This document shows, one piece after another, positions 28,285 to 41,343 of a DNA stretch of 64,000 bases. A program made the position numbers and the translations under genes. The first letter of the stretch is position 1; the number at the start of each line of letters is the position of its first letter. The DNA is from Nitrosomonas sp. Is79A3 (GTDB taxonomy: Bacteria; Pseudomonadota; Gammaproteobacteria; Burkholderiales; Nitrosomonadaceae), in contig NC_015731.1 in the NCBI RefSeq assembly GCF_000219585.1, positions 868,001 to 932,000 on the forward strand. The letters are read 5' to 3'. The notes beneath the pieces were generated by a model. That model was not told the origin of the DNA and did not search any database. It worked only from the letters and a program-made list of their open reading frames with translations.

Positions 28285-31200
28285 ATGAGCTATTCGTTCA
28301 CAGAGAAAAAACGTATACGTAAAAGTTTTGCCAAACGTGCGAGCGTTTTGCCAATTCCATTTCTTCTCGCTACCCAGCTCGAATCATATGCGGCTTTCTT
28401 GCAGGAAAAAGTGGCACCCAATAAACGTCAAAATCAAGGATTGCAGGCAGCATTTAACTCGATATTTCCAATTGAGAGTCACACCAAAAATGCACGCCTT
28501 GATTTTATCAGCTATGAACTCGGATCACCTGTATTTGATGTTAAAGAGTGTCAGCAACGCGGACTTACTTACGCATCGCCTTTGCGTGCGAGAGTCAGAC
28601 TCACTATTATGGATAAAGAAATATCCAAACCGACTGTGAAGGAAGTTAAAGAACAAGAAGTCTATATGGGTGAAATTCCTCTAATGACTGACACTGGATC
28701 TTTTGTTATCAATGGCACTGAACGTGTGATTGTTTCACAATTACATCGATCGCCTGGAGTATTCTTTGAACACGATCGGGGCAAAACTCACTCATCCGGT
28801 AAGTTATTATTTTCTGCTCGTATTATTCCGTATCGCGGTTCATGGCTTGATTTTGAGTTTGATCCAAAAGATTGCTTATACTTCAGGATAGATCGCCGCC
28901 GTAAAATGCCCGTTACTACTCTGTTAAAAGCAATAGGTTGTACTCCAGAGCAGATTCTGAAAGAATTTTTTATATTTGATTGTTTCTATTTTTTAGATAA
29001 AAGTATTCAATTTGAACTTGTGCCTGAACGTATGCGTGGTGAGGTAGCGAGTTTTGATATTCTGGCCAAAGGGAAAAAAGTTATTGTCCAGAAAGATAAA
29101 CGTATTACAGCTAAACATATACGCGAAATGCAGGAAGCCAAGATTGAACAATTGGAAGTGCCTGAAGATTTCTTGCTTGGAAGAATACTTGCGCAGAACA
29201 TTGTTGATAAAGAAACAGGTGAAGTAGTTGCACTAGCCAATGATGAAATTACGGAAGAAACACTGGATAAGTTTCGTAAAGCCGACATTAAAAAAATTAA
29301 TACACTTTATGTGAATGATCTTAATCATGGTGCTTTTATTTCTCAAACGCTAAAGATCGATGAAACGACCGATGAAGTGAATGCTCAGGTTGCTATTTAT
29401 CGCATGATGCGACCAGGCGAACCTCCAACTGAAGAATCAGTTAAGGCATTGTTTACTGGTTTGTTCTATTCACCAGAACGCTATGATTTATCAGTTGTGG
29501 GTAGAATGAAATTTAATCGCAGAGTCGGTAGAGCCGAATTGACTGGATCTCAGACCCTATCGAATGAAGATATTATTGCGGTTATAAAAATTCTGGTAGA
29601 ACTGCGCAATGGACGCGGAGAAATTGATGATATTGATCATCTCGGTAATCGACGGGTGCGTTCTGTAGGCGAATTGGCGGAGAATCAGTTCAGATCTGGA
29701 CTGGTGCGTGTCGAGCGTGCTGTGAAAGAACGCTTAAGCCAAGCCGAATCGGATAATCTAATGCCGCATGATCTGATCAATGCTAAGCCTGTATCAGCAG
29801 CGGCGCGTGAATTCTTTGGATCGAGCCAATTATCTCAATTCATGGATCAAACTAACCCATTATCGGAGATAACACATAAGCGTCGTATTTCAGCTTTGGG
29901 ACCAGGTGGATTGACGCGCGAAAGAGCTGGATTTGAAGTGCGCGATGTGCACCCAACACATTATGGTCGTGTATGCCCAATTGAAACTCCGGAAGGGCCC
30001 AATATTGGTCTTATTAATTCGTTGGCACTGTTTGCGCGAACTAATGAGTATGGGTTCATTGAAACGCCATATAGTAAGGTAAGAGATTGTCAGGTAACTG
30101 ATGAAATAGATTATTTGTCAGCAATTGAAGAAGGTAACTATATGATTGCTCAGGCAAATGCTGAGCTTGATGAGAGCAATCGTTTTATTAGTGAAATTGT
30201 TTCATGCCGTTATAAGAACGAATTCGCATTATCAGCACCGGAGCGCATTGAATATGTCGATGTGGCACCAGCCCAAATCGTTTCAGTGGCGGCTTCGCTG
30301 ATACCATTCTTAGAGCATGATGACGCTAACCGCGCTTTGATGGGTTCAAATATGCAGCGCCAGGCGGTTCCATGCTTGCGCGCTGAGAAATCGCTTGTGG
30401 GGACTGGAATTGAGCGGGTTGTAGCGGTTCATTCGGGAACTACTGTGCGGGCAAAACGTGGTGGAATCGTGGACTATGTTGATGCCGGCCGGATTGTGGT
30501 GCGAGTGCATGATGCAGAGACTAGAATGGGGGAAGTGGGTGTTGATATTTATAACCTTATCAAATATACCCGTTCTAATCAGAATACCAATATTAATCAG
30601 CGCCCGCTGGTAAAGATTGGAGATAGGATTGAAAAAGATGATGTTATTGCAGATGGCGCTTCTACTGATATGGGGGAACTCGCTTTAGGCCAGAATATGC
30701 TCGTGGCATTTATGCCATGGAACGGCTACAACTTCGAGGACTCGATTCTGATATCTGAGCGAGTTGTGGCCGAAGATCGTTTTACATCTATACATATTGA
30801 AGAATTATCCGTTGTGAGCCGGGATACTAAGCTTGGTACTGAAGAGATAACTGCTGATATTCCAAATCTATCAGAACATCAGTTAGGTCGTCTTGATGAA
30901 TCGGGTATTGTTTATATCGGAGCAGAAGTTGAGGCGGGTGATGTATTGGTTGGAAAAGTCACGCCAAAAGGTGAAACACAGTTAACACCAGAAGAAAAAT
31001 TATTGCGGGCAATTTTTGGCGAAAAAGCATCAGACGTTAAGGATACTTCACTACGAGTACCATCAGGGATCTCAGGGACTGTCATTGACGTACAAGTGTT
31101 CACGCGTGAAGGTATTGAGCGTGATAAGCGTGCGCAAAAGATTATTGATGATGAGCTTGATCGCTATAAAAAAGACTTGGCGGACCAAATGCGTATTGTG

Positions 31201-32358
31201 GAAGAGGATGCGTTTGAACGTCTTGAACGCTTGCTAATTGGTAAGGTTGCCACAGGAGGACCTAATAAGCTGGCCAAAGGAAAAGAAATAAGCGCTGAGT
31301 ACCTGAAAAGTTTTGATCCGCATTACTGGTTTGATATTCGGCTAGCTGATGAAGATGCAAGTATACAGCTGGAACAAGTGCGAGAAAGTATGGCGCAGAA
31401 ACGTAAAGCATTTGATGCCGCATTTGAAGAGAAAAAGAAAAAACTAACGCAAGGTGATGAATTAGCACCTGGTGTACAGAAAATGGTCAAAATTTATATT
31501 GCGGTTAAACGACGTTTACAACCAGGTGACAAAATGGCGGGACGTCATGGCAATAAAGGCGTGATCTCTAAGATTGTGCCTTTAGAAGATATGCCTTATA
31601 TGGCTGATGGAACGCCTGTCGATGTAGTACTAAATCCATTAGGGGTTCCTTCTCGGATGAATGTAGGGCAGATTCTTGAAGTGCATTTGGGGTGGGCCGC
31701 TAAAGGACTCGGAAGGAAAATCGATGAGATGTTGAAAGTGCATCAGAATGCAAATGAAATCAGAGAATTTCTTGACAAGATCTATAACGGAAGCGGTAAG
31801 AGGGAAGACATTTCTTCGCTATCAGATAGTGAAATAATATCACTAGCTGGAAATTTAACCGAAGGTGTTCCTTTTGCGACCCCTGTATTTGATGGAGCAA
31901 CTGAAGGTGAGATTAAAGATATGCTGGAATTAGCTGGGCTGCCAAAATCTGGTCAAATTACATTATATGATGGTCGAACCGGAGAAGCTTTTGATCGGCA
32001 AGTGACAGTTGGTTATATGCATGTTTTGAAACTGCATCATCTGGTGGATGATAAGATGCATGCGCGGTCTACTGGCCCCTACAGTTTGGTAACGCAACAG
32101 CCATTGGGTGGTAAAGCACAATTCGGCGGACAGCGCTTTGGTGAGATGGAAGTTTGGGCACTCGAAGCATATGGTGCAGCCTATACTCTGCAGGAAATGT
32201 TAACCGTTAAATCGGATGATGTCACAGGACGAACCAAAGTATATGAAAGTATTGTCAAGGGTGATCATAAGATCGATGCAGGAATGCCGGAATCATTTAA
32301 TGTATTGGTAAAAGAAATACGTTCATTGGGAATGGATATTGATTTAGAACAGCATTGA
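28285..32358 (+). CDS. rpoB: RNA polymerase beta subunit
   Basis: Catalytic subunit of RNA polymerase. The start is the ATG at 28285 ([15 protein letters not shown]) after CGGAGAAA; the open frame before it (from 28237) is not family sequence. The 1357-residue protein contains the rifampicin-pocket region ([23 protein letters not shown]), where residues equal to common sensitive types are seen, and the C-terminal [20 protein letters not shown]. Length is as in other betaproteobacteria. Confidence 0.98.
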   Translation: MSYSFTEKKRIRKSFAKRASVLPIPFLLATQLESYAAFLQEKVAPNKRQNQGLQAAFNSIFPIESHTKNARLDFISYELGSPVFDVKECQQRGLTYASPLRARVRLTIMDKEISKPTVKEVKEQEVYMGEIPLMTDTGSFVINGTERVIVSQLHRSPGVFFEHDRGKTHSSGKLLFSARIIPYRGSWLDFEFDPKDCLYFRIDRRRKMPVTTLLKAIGCTPEQILKEFFIFDCFYFLDKSIQFELVPERMRGEVASFDILAKGKKVIVQKDKRITAKHIREMQEAKIEQLEVPEDFLLGRILAQNIVDKETGEVVALANDEITEETLDKFRKADIKKINTLYVNDLNHGAFISQTLKIDETTDEVNAQVAIYRMMRPGEPPTEESVKALFTGLFYSPERYDLSVVGRMKFNRRVGRAELTGSQTLSNEDIIAVIKILVELRNGRGEIDDIDHLGNRRVRSVGELAENQFRSGLVRVERAVKERLSQAESDNLMPHDLINAKPVSAAAREFFGSSQLSQFMDQTNPLSEITHKRRISALGPGGLTRERAGFEVRDVHPTHYGRVCPIETPEGPNIGLINSLALFARTNEYGFIETPYSKVRDCQVTDEIDYLSAIEEGNYMIAQANAELDESNRFISEIVSCRYKNEFALSAPERIEYVDVAPAQIVSVAASLIPFLEHDDANRALMGSNMQRQAVPCLRAEKSLVGTGIERVVAVHSGTTVRAKRGGIVDYVDAGRIVVRVHDAETRMGEVGVDIYNLIKYTRSNQNTNINQRPLVKIGDRIEKDDVIADGASTDMGELALGQNMLVAFMPWNGYNFEDSILISERVVAEDRFTSIHIEELSVVSRDTKLGTEEITADIPNLSEHQLGRLDESGIVYIGAEVEAGDVLVGKVTPKGETQLTPEEKLLRAIFGEKASDVKDTSLRVPSGISGTVIDVQVFTREGIERDKRAQKIIDDELDRYKKDLADQMRIVEEDAFERLERLLIGKVATGGPNKLAKGKEISAEYLKSFDPHYWFDIRLADEDASIQLEQVRESMAQKRKAFDAAFEEKKKKLTQGDELAPGVQKMVKIYIAVKRRLQPGDKMAGRHGNKGVISKIVPLEDMPYMADGTPVDVVLNPLGVPSRMNVGQILEVHLGWAAKGLGRKIDEMLKVHQNANEIREFLDKIYNGSGKREDISSLSDSEIISLAGNLTEGVPFATPVFDGATEGEIKDMLELAGLPKSGQITLYDGRTGEAFDRQVTVGYMHVLKLHHLVDDKMHARSTGPYSLVTQQPLGGKAQFGGQRFGEMEVWALEAYGAAYTLQEMLTVKSDDVTGRTKVYESIVKGDHKIDAGMPESFNVLVKEIRSLGMDIDLEQH

Positions 32359-32460
32359 TTATCTAGAATAGTGAGGGTGATTAAACTGGATTCTATCTTG
32401 TCACCCTTGCTTTATTACACCAATTATTTTTTATTGCCCCCTGATTTACAGGAGTGACAA

Positions 32461-35400
32461 ATGAAAGCACTACTAGATTTATTTAAACAAGTTACCCATA
32501 AAGAAGAATTTGATGCGATTAAAATCGGTCTCGCTTCTCCAGAGAAAATTCGTTCATGGTCATACGGTGAAGTAAAAAAGCCTGAGACGATTAATTATCG
32601 TACATTTAAACCCGAAAGAGATGGTTTGTTTTGCGCCAAGATATTTGGTCCGGTAAAAGACTATGAATGTTTGTGCGGCAAATATAAGCGTCTGAAACAC
32701 CGGGGAGTTATCTGTGAGAAATGTGGTGTTGAGGTCACTTTATCTAAAGTAAGACGTGAGCGGATGGGCCATATCGAACTGGCCTCACCAGTTTCGCATA
32801 TTTGGTTCTTGAAATCACTGCCTTCTCGTTTGGGTATGGTATTGGATATGACCTTGCGTGATATTGAACGCGTTCTGTATTTTGAAGCATATGTAGTTAC
32901 TGATCCGGGGTTGACGCCATTAACGCGCTGCCAGCTGCTAACGGAAGATGACTACTTAATCAAAACAGAAGAATATGGTGACGATTTTAGTGCCAGCATG
33001 GGTGCAGAAGGTATTCGTGATCTATTAGGTAATTTGGATATAGGTGCCGAGATAGAGAACATGCGCCGTGAAATGGAAAGCACAGGATCGGAAACAAAGA
33101 TCAAGAAAATCTCTAAGCGGCTTAAGTTACTTGAAGCATTTAACAAATCTGGTATTAAGCCGCAATGGATGGTATTAACTGTGCTACCTGTATTACCACC
33201 AGATCTTCGTCCATTAGTTCCTCTCGATGGTGGCCGTTTTGCGACATCTGATTTAAATGATTTGTATCGGCGTGTAATCAATCGGAATAACCGATTAAAA
33301 CGATTGCTTGAATTAAAAGCTCCAGAAATTATTGTTCGTAATGAAAAGCGTATGTTGCAAGAGGCAGTTGATTCATTACTAGATAATGGCCGTCGTGGTA
33401 AAGCAATGACAGGTGCGAATAAGCGTGCACTTAAATCCTTAGCCGACATGATTAAAGGTAAAGGGGGGCGTTTCCGTCAAAATCTACTGGGAAAACGCGT
33501 CGATTACTCCGGGCGTTCTGTTATTGTTGTTGGTCCTCAGCTTAAACTACACCAGTGCGGGTTACCTAAAAAAATGGCACTTGAGCTGTTTAAGCCATTT
33601 ATCTTCAATAAGCTGGAGATAATGGGCATTGCAAGTACCATAAAGGCTGCCAAGCGTGAGGTTGAAAACGAGAGTGCAGTGGTGTGGGATATACTTGAGG
33701 ACGTTATCCGTGAACATCCAGTTATGCTGAATCGGGCGCCGACTTTACATCGATTGGGCATTCAGGCTTTTGAGCCCGTATTGATTGAAGGTAAAGCAAT
33801 TCAATTACATCCATTGGTGTGTGCAGCATTTAATGCTGACTTTGACGGAGACCAAATGGCCGTTCACGTACCACTTTCATTAGAAGCACAAATGGAATGT
33901 CGCACGTTAATGATGTCAACCAATAATGTGTTGTCTCCTGCCAATGGAGAACCAATTATTGTGCCATCACAAGATATTGTGCTAGGACTTTACTATACTA
34001 CGCGAGAGAAGGTAGGTGCGCGTGGTGAAGGGATGCTATTTCAGAATGTTGCTGAAGTATCTCGCGCATATGAAAGCCGGAATGTCGAGCTTAATGCAAA
34101 AATTACGGTAAGGATTAAGGAGCACGATACAGCCGCCGATGGTGAATGCTATGAAAAAATTACTCGCTATGAAACAACTGTAGGACGGACATTACTATTT
34201 GAGATTTTTCCGCCAGGTCTACCTTTCTCTCTGCTTAATAAGACCCTAAAAAAGAAAGAAATTTCGAAACTCATTAATGCAAGCTTTAGACGGTGTGGAT
34301 TGCGTGAAACTGTCATATTCGCAGATAAATTGATGTATGCAGGCTTCACTTATGCGACGCGAGCAGGTATCTCGATTTGTGCGGATGATATGCTAATACC
34401 GACGCAAAAGAGCGATATCATTGCTTCGGCTGAGAAAGAAGTAAAGGAAATTGAAGGACAATATACTTCAGGGCTAGTTACCCAAGGTGAACGTTATAAC
34501 AAGGTTGTGGATATCTGGGGACGTGCAGGTGATCAGGTTGCGAAAGCAATGATGAATCAACTTGGCGTAGAACCGGTGCGTGATCAGGTTACTGGTGAGA
34601 TTCAGGTGAGTGAAGACGGCAAGGCGTTGACGCAAGAATCATTTAATTCAATATATATGATGGCGGACTCTGGTGCGCGTGGTTCGGCAGCACAGATACG
34701 TCAACTATCTGGGATGCGAGGATTAATGGCGAAACCTGATGGCTCAATTATTGAGACACCAATTACCGCTAACTTCCGTGAAGGATTGAATGTATTGCAA
34801 TATTTTATTTCAACCCACGGTGCACGTAAGGGCTTGGCTGATACAGCATTGAAAACTGCAAATTCTGGATATTTAACCCGTCGCTTAGTGGATGTTACTC
34901 AAGATCTTGTTGTTACGGAAGAAGACTGTAATACGGGTAACGGTGTTGTCATGAAAGCGCTGGTCGAAGGGGGGGAGATCATTGAAGCATTGCGTGAACG
35001 GATTCTTGGTAGAGTTGTGGCTAATGACGTGATCAATCCGGAAAATCAGGAAGTGGTTTTTGCTTCGGGCGTATTGCTGGATGAAGATGCAGTGGATTTA
35101 ATTGAATCATTAGGTATAGACGAAGTAAAAGTTAGGACGCCGTTGACCTGTGAGACACGCTTTGGTTTATGTGCCAAATGCTATGGTCGAGATTTGGGGC
35201 GTGGTACCCCGGTTAATGTGGGCGAAGCGGTGGGTGTCATTGCAGCGCAATCGATTGGTGAGCCAGGAACGCAATTAACGATGCGTACATTCCACATTGG
35301 TGGTGCGGCATCAAGAACGGCAGTGGTGAGTCAAGTTGAAAGTAAATCAAGTGGAACAGTGCATTACTCCTCTACAATGCGTTATGTGACAAATGCGCAA

Positions 35401-36663
35401 AATGAATTAATAGCCATTTCTCGTAGCGGTGAAATCATAATACAGGATGAAAATGGCCGTGAACGTGAAAGGCATAAAGCATCTTACGGTGCGACATTAT
35501 TAGTACGGAATGGAGAGATTGTAAAAGCTGGTCAAATATTGACTACATGGGATCCTCATACTCGACCGATCATTACTGAATATGCCGGTAAGGTTCGTTT
35601 TGAAAATGTTGAAGAAGGAGTAACAGTAGCCAAGCAGATTGATGAAGTGACCGGGTTGTCTACGCTGGTAGTAATTGATCCTAAGCGTCGCGGAGTATCG
35701 CAATCAAAAGGCTTACGCCCATTAGTTAAGTTTTTGGATGATGATGGAAATGAGATCAAGATAGTTGGTAGTAATCAACCAGTAAGTATAACATTCCAGA
35801 TTGGCTGTATTATTACCGTCCGTGATGGGCAGCAAGTCAGTGTCGGTGAAGTTTTGGCAAGGATCCCGCAAGAAACTTCCAAAACTCGTGATATTACTGG
35901 TGGTTTACCGCGTGTGGCCGAATTATTTGAAGCGAGATCACCAAAAGATGCAGGCATGTTGGCTGAAGTTACTGGCATTGTGTCGTTTGGGAAGGATACT
36001 AAAGGTAAACAGCGACTTGTTATTACAGATCTCGAAGGTGTTGTGCATGAATATCTGATAACTAAAGATAAACATGTAATGGCGCACGATGGTCAAGTTG
36101 TTAATAAAGGTGAAAACATAGTGGATGGTCCTGCTGATCCACGTGATATATTGCGCCTACAGGGTGTTGAAGCGTTGGCGCGTTATATTACTGACGAAGT
36201 TCAAGATGTATATCGTTTACAAGGTGTTAGGATAAATGATAAACATATCGAAGTGATCGTGCGTCAAATGTTGAGGCGTGTTCAAATTACCAACGCTGGA
36301 GATTCAACGTTCATACAAGGAGAGCAGGTTGAACGAGCAGACTTATTAATTGAGAACGAGCGTTTGATTGCCGAGAAAAAGATGCCGGCTACGTATGAAT
36401 TTATGCTTCTTGGCATTACAAAAGCTTCGCTATCAACGGATTCATTTATATCTGCAGCATCATTCCAAGAGACGACACGTGTTTTAACAGAAGCAGCTAT
36501 CATGGGTAAAAAAGATGATTTGCGAGGACTTAAAGAAAACGTAATTGTAGGAAGATTGGTTCCAGCAGGCACAGGATTATCTTTTCATAGCAAGCGCAAG
36601 AACCAAGGGAAGGCACTTGAGTTTAATCTAGAATCAAATATAGCAATCGATAGCGCAGTTTAG
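32461..36663 (+). CDS. rpoC: RNA polymerase beta' subunit
   Basis: Largest RNA polymerase subunit, carrying the active-site magnesium. The Zn finger [13 protein letters not shown]...CEKC is near residues 70-88, the catalytic [12 protein letters not shown] near residue 459, and the second Zn site with [12 protein letters not shown] near residue 900. Length 1400 aa is normal. A weak 7-bp inverted repeat is in the 102-bp gap after rpoB. After its TAG stop only 38 bp remain before the -35 box of hao cluster 2, with no terminator visible, so polymerase may read through into hao. Confidence 0.98.
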   Translation: MKALLDLFKQVTHKEEFDAIKIGLASPEKIRSWSYGEVKKPETINYRTFKPERDGLFCAKIFGPVKDYECLCGKYKRLKHRGVICEKCGVEVTLSKVRRERMGHIELASPVSHIWFLKSLPSRLGMVLDMTLRDIERVLYFEAYVVTDPGLTPLTRCQLLTEDDYLIKTEEYGDDFSASMGAEGIRDLLGNLDIGAEIENMRREMESTGSETKIKKISKRLKLLEAFNKSGIKPQWMVLTVLPVLPPDLRPLVPLDGGRFATSDLNDLYRRVINRNNRLKRLLELKAPEIIVRNEKRMLQEAVDSLLDNGRRGKAMTGANKRALKSLADMIKGKGGRFRQNLLGKRVDYSGRSVIVVGPQLKLHQCGLPKKMALELFKPFIFNKLEIMGIASTIKAAKREVENESAVVWDILEDVIREHPVMLNRAPTLHRLGIQAFEPVLIEGKAIQLHPLVCAAFNADFDGDQMAVHVPLSLEAQMECRTLMMSTNNVLSPANGEPIIVPSQDIVLGLYYTTREKVGARGEGMLFQNVAEVSRAYESRNVELNAKITVRIKEHDTAADGECYEKITRYETTVGRTLLFEIFPPGLPFSLLNKTLKKKEISKLINASFRRCGLRETVIFADKLMYAGFTYATRAGISICADDMLIPTQKSDIIASAEKEVKEIEGQYTSGLVTQGERYNKVVDIWGRAGDQVAKAMMNQLGVEPVRDQVTGEIQVSEDGKALTQESFNSIYMMADSGARGSAAQIRQLSGMRGLMAKPDGSIIETPITANFREGLNVLQYFISTHGARKGLADTALKTANSGYLTRRLVDVTQDLVVTEEDCNTGNGVVMKALVEGGEIIEALRERILGRVVANDVINPENQEVVFASGVLLDEDAVDLIESLGIDEVKVRTPLTCETRFGLCAKCYGRDLGRGTPVNVGEAVGVIAAQSIGEPGTQLTMRTFHIGGAASRTAVVSQVESKSSGTVHYSSTMRYVTNAQNELIAISRSGEIIIQDENGRERERHKASYGATLLVRNGEIVKAGQILTTWDPHTRPIITEYAGKVRFENVEEGVTVAKQIDEVTGLSTLVVIDPKRRGVSQSKGLRPLVKFLDDDGNEIKIVGSNQPVSITFQIGCIITVRDGQQVSVGEVLARIPQETSKTRDITGGLPRVAELFEARSPKDAGMLAEVTGIVSFGKDTKGKQRLVITDLEGVVHEYLITKDKHVMAHDGQVVNKGENIVDGPADPRDILRLQGVEALARYITDEVQDVYRLQGVRINDKHIEVIVRQMLRRVQITNAGDSTFIQGEQVERADLLIENERLIAEKKMPATYEFMLLGITKASLSTDSFISAASFQETTRVLTEAAIMGKKDDLRGLKENVIVGRLVPAGTGLSFHSKRKNQGKALEFNLESNIAIDSAV

Positions 36664-36701
36664 GGGTAAAAAGTGCGTATTGCAATTTCCGGCAAAAGTT
36701 C

Positions 36702-36730
36702 TTGACAGTGCAGGTATGAGTAAGTAGTCT
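36702..36730 (+). promoter_or_regulatory. Promoter of hao cluster 2
   Basis: TTGACA (36702-36707), 17-bp spacer, TAGTCT (36725-36730). Hexamers, spacing and the GAGTAAG before the -10 are the same as in cluster 1, while the rest of the spacer and the upstream sequence differ. It lies before the start of exact identity (36744). Confidence 0.75.
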
Positions 36731-36895
36731 GGGGGAGCTTTTTTTGTGTCAGGAGAAAGCGAGTAAGGAAGGACAAGAGTAAAGGGTAAGAAGAAGCGGT
36801 AGGAAAAGAAGCTGCGGTGTAGATAATAATAAGAAGAAGAGAGTAGGACGAGAGCAAGAGAAGGCAAAAATTTTGGAAAAACAAAGGAGAGAGAG

Positions 36896-38608
36896 ATGGT
36901 TGCCAAGCTATGGCTGAGGATAGTTACGGTAATGTTGGGAGGGCTGCTGATAGGAGTGGCACAAGCGAACATACCGACAGTTCCGAATGAATTATATGAA
37001 GCACTGAAGCTGGACCGTGAGAAGACGAGTCCAAAGGAATTATACGAAGCGCTGGTGAAGCGTTACAAGGATCCTGCGCAAGGAGCGGGTCCTGGAACGT
37101 TGGCGCAATACTGGGAACCGATACCGTATGGAATCTATCTGGACCCGGCGACCTTTTACAAAGCACCTACATCGAACAAAGACGTAGCGAGCCGTAAGGA
37201 ATGCGTAGAATGCCACACTGACGAATCGCCGGTATGGGTACAAGCCTGGAAGCGCAGCAGCCATGCGAACCTGGACAAGATCCGCAACCTGAAGCCAAGC
37301 GACCCTACTTTTTACAAGAAAGGGAAACTGGAAGATGTAGAGAAGAACCTGCGTTCGATGGGCAAACTGGCGGAAGGCGAGCAACTGAAAGAAGTCGGTT
37401 GTATTGACTGCCACGTAGAAGTTGGTGCGAAGAAGAAAGCGGACCACGCCAAAGACCTGAAGATGCCGACGGCAGACGTATGCGGCACCTGTCACCTGCA
37501 AGAATTTGCAGAACGTGAATCGGAACGTGATACGATGATTTGGCCAGCAGGCCAATGGCCGGATGGACGTCCATCACACGCCCTGGACTACAAAGCAAAC
37601 GTAGAAACCACAGTTTGGGCGGCAATGCCACAACGTGAAGTAGCCGAAGGCTGCTCGATGTGTCACACCAACCAAAACAAATGCGACTCCTGTCATACCC
37701 GCCATGAATTCTCAGCGGCAGAATCACGCAAGCCAGAAGCCTGCGCAACCTGCCACAGTGGTGTAGACCACAACAACTGGGAAGCTTACTCAATGTCCAA
37801 GCACGGCAAGATGGTGTCGATGTTGGGTAACCAATGGAACTGGGACGTGCAATTGAAAGACGCGTATGCCAAGGGTGGTCAGAATGCACCAACCTGTGCA
37901 GGCTGTCACATGGAATACGAAGGTGAGTATGCCCACAACATGGTTAGAAAGATCCGTTGGGCGAACTATCCATTTGTTCCAGGCATTGCAGAGAACATCA
38001 ACAGTGAATGGTCGTCAGCTCGCTTGGACTCATGGGTTGTCACCTGTACCCAATGTCACTCAGAACGTTTTGCTCGCTCCTACCTGGAATTGATGGACAA
38101 AGGTACGTTGGCAGGACTGGCTAAATACCAAGAAGCGAATGGCATTGTTCATCAACTGTACAAGGAAGGTTTATTGACAGGTCAAAAAACCAACCGTTCT
38201 GCACCGCCAGCGCCAGAGAAAGAAGGCTATGCATATTTTGCACAGCTATTCTGGTCTAAAGGCAACAGTCCGGCAGCAATTGAGCTGAAAGTACTAGAAA
38301 TGCATGAAAATGACTTAGCGAAGATGCACGTAGGCTTAGCCCACGTTAATCCAGGTGGCTGGACCTACACCGAAGGCTGGGGTCCAATAAACCGTGCTTA
38401 TGTTGAAATTCAAGACGAAAACACCCGCATCCGTGAAATGGTTGCACTGCAAGAACGTGTTAAGAATCTTGAATCCAAGAAAACCAGCTTACTGGACTTA
38501 GACGGCACAGCAGAGAAGATCTCGCTGGGCGGTTTAGGTGGTGGCATGCTGCTGGCCGGAACACTGGCCTTAGCAGGCTGGCGCAAACGTAAGCAAAGCG
38601 AAGCTTGA
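36896..38608 (+). CDS. hao: Hydroxylamine oxidoreductase (octaheme), copy 2
   Basis: The protein is identical to the product at 14747-16459: 570 aa, signal peptide of 24 residues, eight CXXCH sites, P460 heme at 253-257 and cross-linking Tyr491. The purine-rich leader and AAAGGAGAGAG ribosome-binding region are repeated too. The only difference visible is genomic setting: this copy stands directly behind rpoC and may receive read-through from the rpoBC operon in addition to its own promoter. Confidence 0.98.
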   Translation: MVAKLWLRIVTVMLGGLLIGVAQANIPTVPNELYEALKLDREKTSPKELYEALVKRYKDPAQGAGPGTLAQYWEPIPYGIYLDPATFYKAPTSNKDVASRKECVECHTDESPVWVQAWKRSSHANLDKIRNLKPSDPTFYKKGKLEDVEKNLRSMGKLAEGEQLKEVGCIDCHVEVGAKKKADHAKDLKMPTADVCGTCHLQEFAERESERDTMIWPAGQWPDGRPSHALDYKANVETTVWAAMPQREVAEGCSMCHTNQNKCDSCHTRHEFSAAESRKPEACATCHSGVDHNNWEAYSMSKHGKMVSMLGNQWNWDVQLKDAYAKGGQNAPTCAGCHMEYEGEYAHNMVRKIRWANYPFVPGIAENINSEWSSARLDSWVVTCTQCHSERFARSYLELMDKGTLAGLAKYQEANGIVHQLYKEGLLTGQKTNRSAPPAPEKEGYAYFAQLFWSKGNSPAAIELKVLEMHENDLAKMHVGLAHVNPGGWTYTEGWGPINRAYVEIQDENTRIREMVALQERVKNLESKKTSLLDLDGTAEKISLGGLGGGMLLAGTLALAGWRKRKQSEA

Positions 38609-39639
38609 CAAGCACTAACGCAACCGATCGCACTACCGCCCAGGTAGCGCGATCGGGAGACAAACTACTCCCGTCATTAGGTATACTCCTGGTGACGGGA
38701 GGTTTGGTTTTATTGGGCTGGTTTGCTTATCTTTGGTTTAAACTGCCGCCTGCCCCCTACCAATATCAACTGATTGCGGAAGGTGACAATAAACGATTCT
38801 CCCAAATGAACCTGGATGATTGGCCGGAGCTAAAGCTAGGTCAATACAAAGTACAAGCGGACGGAGTAGACAAACCGATTGCTGAATTCATCGTTGCGAG
38901 ACAAAATGAAGGGCCGCCGGTACTGATCTACTGGAAGAACAGTACGAATGAAATACTGTACAATTTTGACAGAAAGCCATCGGAACTCAGTGCACTGGCA
39001 GCAGCGATCAGCAAGCACGCACCGAAAGACGCCCTGATACTCTCCTGGTGGGACACCTCTCGGCAAATCAAACTGCTTACCGGACACGACACGCTTTTTA
39101 CCAATCATCTGAACGAGCCACTGATGATACCGGTAACCTGGTTAGAACAAAGTAAAGCCATTCAAGCCTATGAAAACCAATTCTGGGGAAGCAAAGCCAA
39201 CCCAAAGGAACGGGAACAATTTGAACGCTTCAGTCAAGCACTGGCAGCCCCCGCAGAAGAAGGTATCAAGCAACTGCGCGAACTGATTGGTTCAAACCGG
39301 GAAGCGTATGTAATCGTACACGTCACTGACCTATACAGACTAGGAATCATGTACCCGGAAAAAATGGGTGTTGCATATCAGAACTTCCCCATGACAGGCA
39401 ACATGCACGGCATGATCAATCAAATGAAAATGCAACTCAAGCAAAATGGTTTTGATACCTACACACTACAATCCGTATCGGATAATGAAATCAGAGCATT
39501 CTTTCTGAGTGATAAAGCCAGTAGTGAAACGTTATTAGCAAGAATGCTGCCCTTTGTAGACAAGAAAGCGCCAGTGGAATTGGACGTGGCACAACTGATA
39601 TATCAACAAGGCGGTTACTGGGTTTACAAAATACCTTAA
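38605..39639 (+). CDS. haoB: HaoB (conserved hao-linked protein), copy 2
   Basis: Identical to the copy at 16456-17490: 344 aa, TTG start overlapping the hao stop, one N-terminal membrane segment (about residues 24-45) and a periplasmic domain of unknown function. Exact conservation of the TTG start and the overlap in both copies follows from the repeat and gives no independent support for the start choice. Confidence 0.9.
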   Translation: MTSTNATDRTTAQVARSGDKLLPSLGILLVTGGLVLLGWFAYLWFKLPPAPYQYQLIAEGDNKRFSQMNLDDWPELKLGQYKVQADGVDKPIAEFIVARQNEGPPVLIYWKNSTNEILYNFDRKPSELSALAAAISKHAPKDALILSWWDTSRQIKLLTGHDTLFTNHLNEPLMIPVTWLEQSKAIQAYENQFWGSKANPKEREQFERFSQALAAPAEEGIKQLRELIGSNREAYVIVHVTDLYRLGIMYPEKMGVAYQNFPMTGNMHGMINQMKMQLKQNGFDTYTLQSVSDNEIRAFFLSDKASSETLLARMLPFVDKKAPVELDVAQLIYQQGGYWVYKIP

Positions 39640-39726
39640 GAAGAATAAGGCACAAAAGCTAAGTGAGACTGCAAGTAAAAAGAGACAACTGAAGAACCAA
39701 AAAAATACAAAGCGAACACATAGTCA

Positions 39727-39754
39727 TTTACACAATCTGATGATAGCGTACAAT
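39727..39754 (+). promoter_or_regulatory. Possible internal promoter before cycA, copy 2
   Basis: Same TTTACA-16-TACAAT sequence as at 17578-17605, 45 bp before the second cycA. Inferred only from match to the consensus. Confidence 0.4.
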
Positions 39755-39798
39755 ACGCGGCATAAAAACTTGAATTAAAAAAAGCATAAGGAGGAAGG

Positions 39799-40518
39799 AT
39801 GAAACACCCAATAGCTTACATACTTGCTGTTTTGGCAATGATCGCATTTTTTAGCGGTGCGGCAATAGCAGACACCTTTGAAGGACGCAGCAAATGCAGC
39901 TCCTGCCACAAATCGCAAGCCAAATCATGGAAAGACACGGCACATGCGAAAGCGATGGAATCGCTGAAGCCTGGTACACGTAAAGAAGCCAAAGTTAAAG
40001 CCAAACTGGATCCGGAAAAAGACTACACGCAAGACAAAGACTGTGTAGGTTGCCACGTAGATGGATTTGGCAAGAAAGGTGGATATACGATAGATACACC
40101 GAAGAAACCACTTGCAGCGGTTGGCTGTGAATCCTGCCATGGACCTGGAAAGAGTTACCGGGGAGATCACCGTAAAGCAGGGCAAGTATTTGAAAGTAAA
40201 GGAACCGCAATGCAACGCAAAGTAGTTGCTGACAAAGGCCAAGACTTTCACTTTGAAGAAGCATGTGCTGCCTGTCACTTGAACTATGAAGGCTCACCTT
40301 GGAAAGGCGCGAAAGCACCTTACACCCCATTCACACCGGCTGTAGACCCGAAATACACCTTTGACTTTGACAAAATGGTCAAAGATGTGAAAGCGATGCA
40401 TGAGCATTATAAGCTTGACGGTACCTTCGCAGGAGAGCCCAAATTCAAGTATCACGACGAATTCCAGGCGAATGCTAAGGAAAAGACAGGGGATAAAAAA
40501 GGTAAAGGAAAAGAGTAA
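39799..40518 (+). CDS. cycA: Cytochrome c554 (tetraheme), copy 2
   Basis: Identical to the copy at 17650-18369: 239 aa, signal peptide, four CXXCH heme sites and Lys-rich C-terminus, strong GGAGGA ribosome-binding site, TAATG overlap with cycB. A second identical gene doubles the dosage of the HAO electron acceptor. Confidence 0.97.
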   Translation: MKHPIAYILAVLAMIAFFSGAAIADTFEGRSKCSSCHKSQAKSWKDTAHAKAMESLKPGTRKEAKVKAKLDPEKDYTQDKDCVGCHVDGFGKKGGYTIDTPKKPLAAVGCESCHGPGKSYRGDHRKAGQVFESKGTAMQRKVVADKGQDFHFEEACAACHLNYEGSPWKGAKAPYTPFTPAVDPKYTFDFDKMVKDVKAMHEHYKLDGTFAGEPKFKYHDEFQANAKEKTGDKKGKGKE

Positions 40519-41192
40519 TGACAGGCATACAAAAAGGCGCGATAGGCACGCTACTGACAGGGGGGTTACTGGGGATAGTACTGGTAGCGGTTGTATTTGG
40601 AGGAGAAGCGGCACTCTCAACGGAAGAGTTCTGTACCAGCTGTCACTCGATGACCTATACGCAGAAGGAACTAAGGGAATCGACGCACTATGGAGCACTG
40701 GGAGTAAATCCCAGTTGTAAAGACTGTCATATACCGCAGGGATTCAAGAACTTTCATTTAGCGGTATATTCCCATGCGGTAGATGGAGCCAGGGAATTAT
40801 ATTTGGAACTGATTAATGATTATTCGACGCTAGAGAAGTTCAATGAACGTCGTTTGATTATGGCGCATGATGCGCGCATGAACCTGAAGAAATGGGACAG
40901 TATAACCTGTCGCGACTGTCACAAGAACCCAAATCCACCTGGAGCGGATGCACAGGAAGCGCACAAGAAGCTAAAGACGGAAGGAGCGACCTGTATAGAT
41001 TGTCATCAGAATCTGGTGCATGAAGAGGTTGCAAAGACAGACCTGAATGCGAGCTTAGCGGCTGGTAAGATGGTACTGCAGAAAGAAGAGGATAGTGGCG
41101 CAGACGAAGAAGGCGAAGATGAAGATGAGGATGCGGCGAGTGAAGTAGAAGCTGAAGCTCAGGGTGACGAGGATGACGAGGATGAGGAGTAG
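40518..41192 (+). CDS. cycB: Cytochrome cM552 (tetraheme NapC/NirT family), copy 2
   Basis: Same as the product at 18369-19043 except Ile instead of Met at residue 99. The residue lies between the second (67-71) and third (131-135) heme sites, in a helical stretch (ELYLEL-x-NDYSTL). Met can be an axial heme ligand in NapC-type proteins, so the exchange is of some interest, although ligand positions in this family are usually elsewhere. The N-terminal anchor, four CXXCH motifs and the acidic tail are unchanged. Confidence 0.95.
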   Translation: MTGIQKGAIGTLLTGGLLGIVLVAVVFGGEAALSTEEFCTSCHSMTYTQKELRESTHYGALGVNPSCKDCHIPQGFKNFHLAVYSHAVDGARELYLELINDYSTLEKFNERRLIMAHDARMNLKKWDSITCRDCHKNPNPPGADAQEAHKKLKTEGATCIDCHQNLVHEEVAKTDLNASLAAGKMVLQKEEDSGADEEGEDEDEDAASEVEAEAQGDEDDEDEE

Positions 41193-41293
41193 TTGTTCCT
41201 AAGGTTCACAAAAAAATAGAAAAAATGAATTTATTGTGATATCTGTGCAATAATTTTTTACTAATATATGTTGAATTTTATTAAGAATTAAGT

Positions 41294-41317
41294 AAGCCCG
41301 CCTATGGCGGGTTTTTT
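41294..41317 (+). terminator. Rho-independent terminator of hao cluster 2
   Basis: CCCGCC-TAT-GGCGGG (41297-41311) followed by six T. Short but well formed; about 100 bp after the cycB stop. Not related to the terminator of cluster 1. Confidence 0.88.
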
Positions 41318-41343
41318 ATTACATTGAAGTTTATGCGCGCAAT

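Larger units (their letters stand above)
36744..41197 (+). repeat. Long direct repeat, copy 2 (hao-haoB-cycA-cycB)
   Basis: Second copy of the 4454-bp block at 14595-19048, same orientation. Only the bases at 40814 and 40946 differ. The right boundary lies 5 bp beyond the cycB stop; beyond it the two loci have unrelated sequences and different terminators. Confidence 0.95.
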
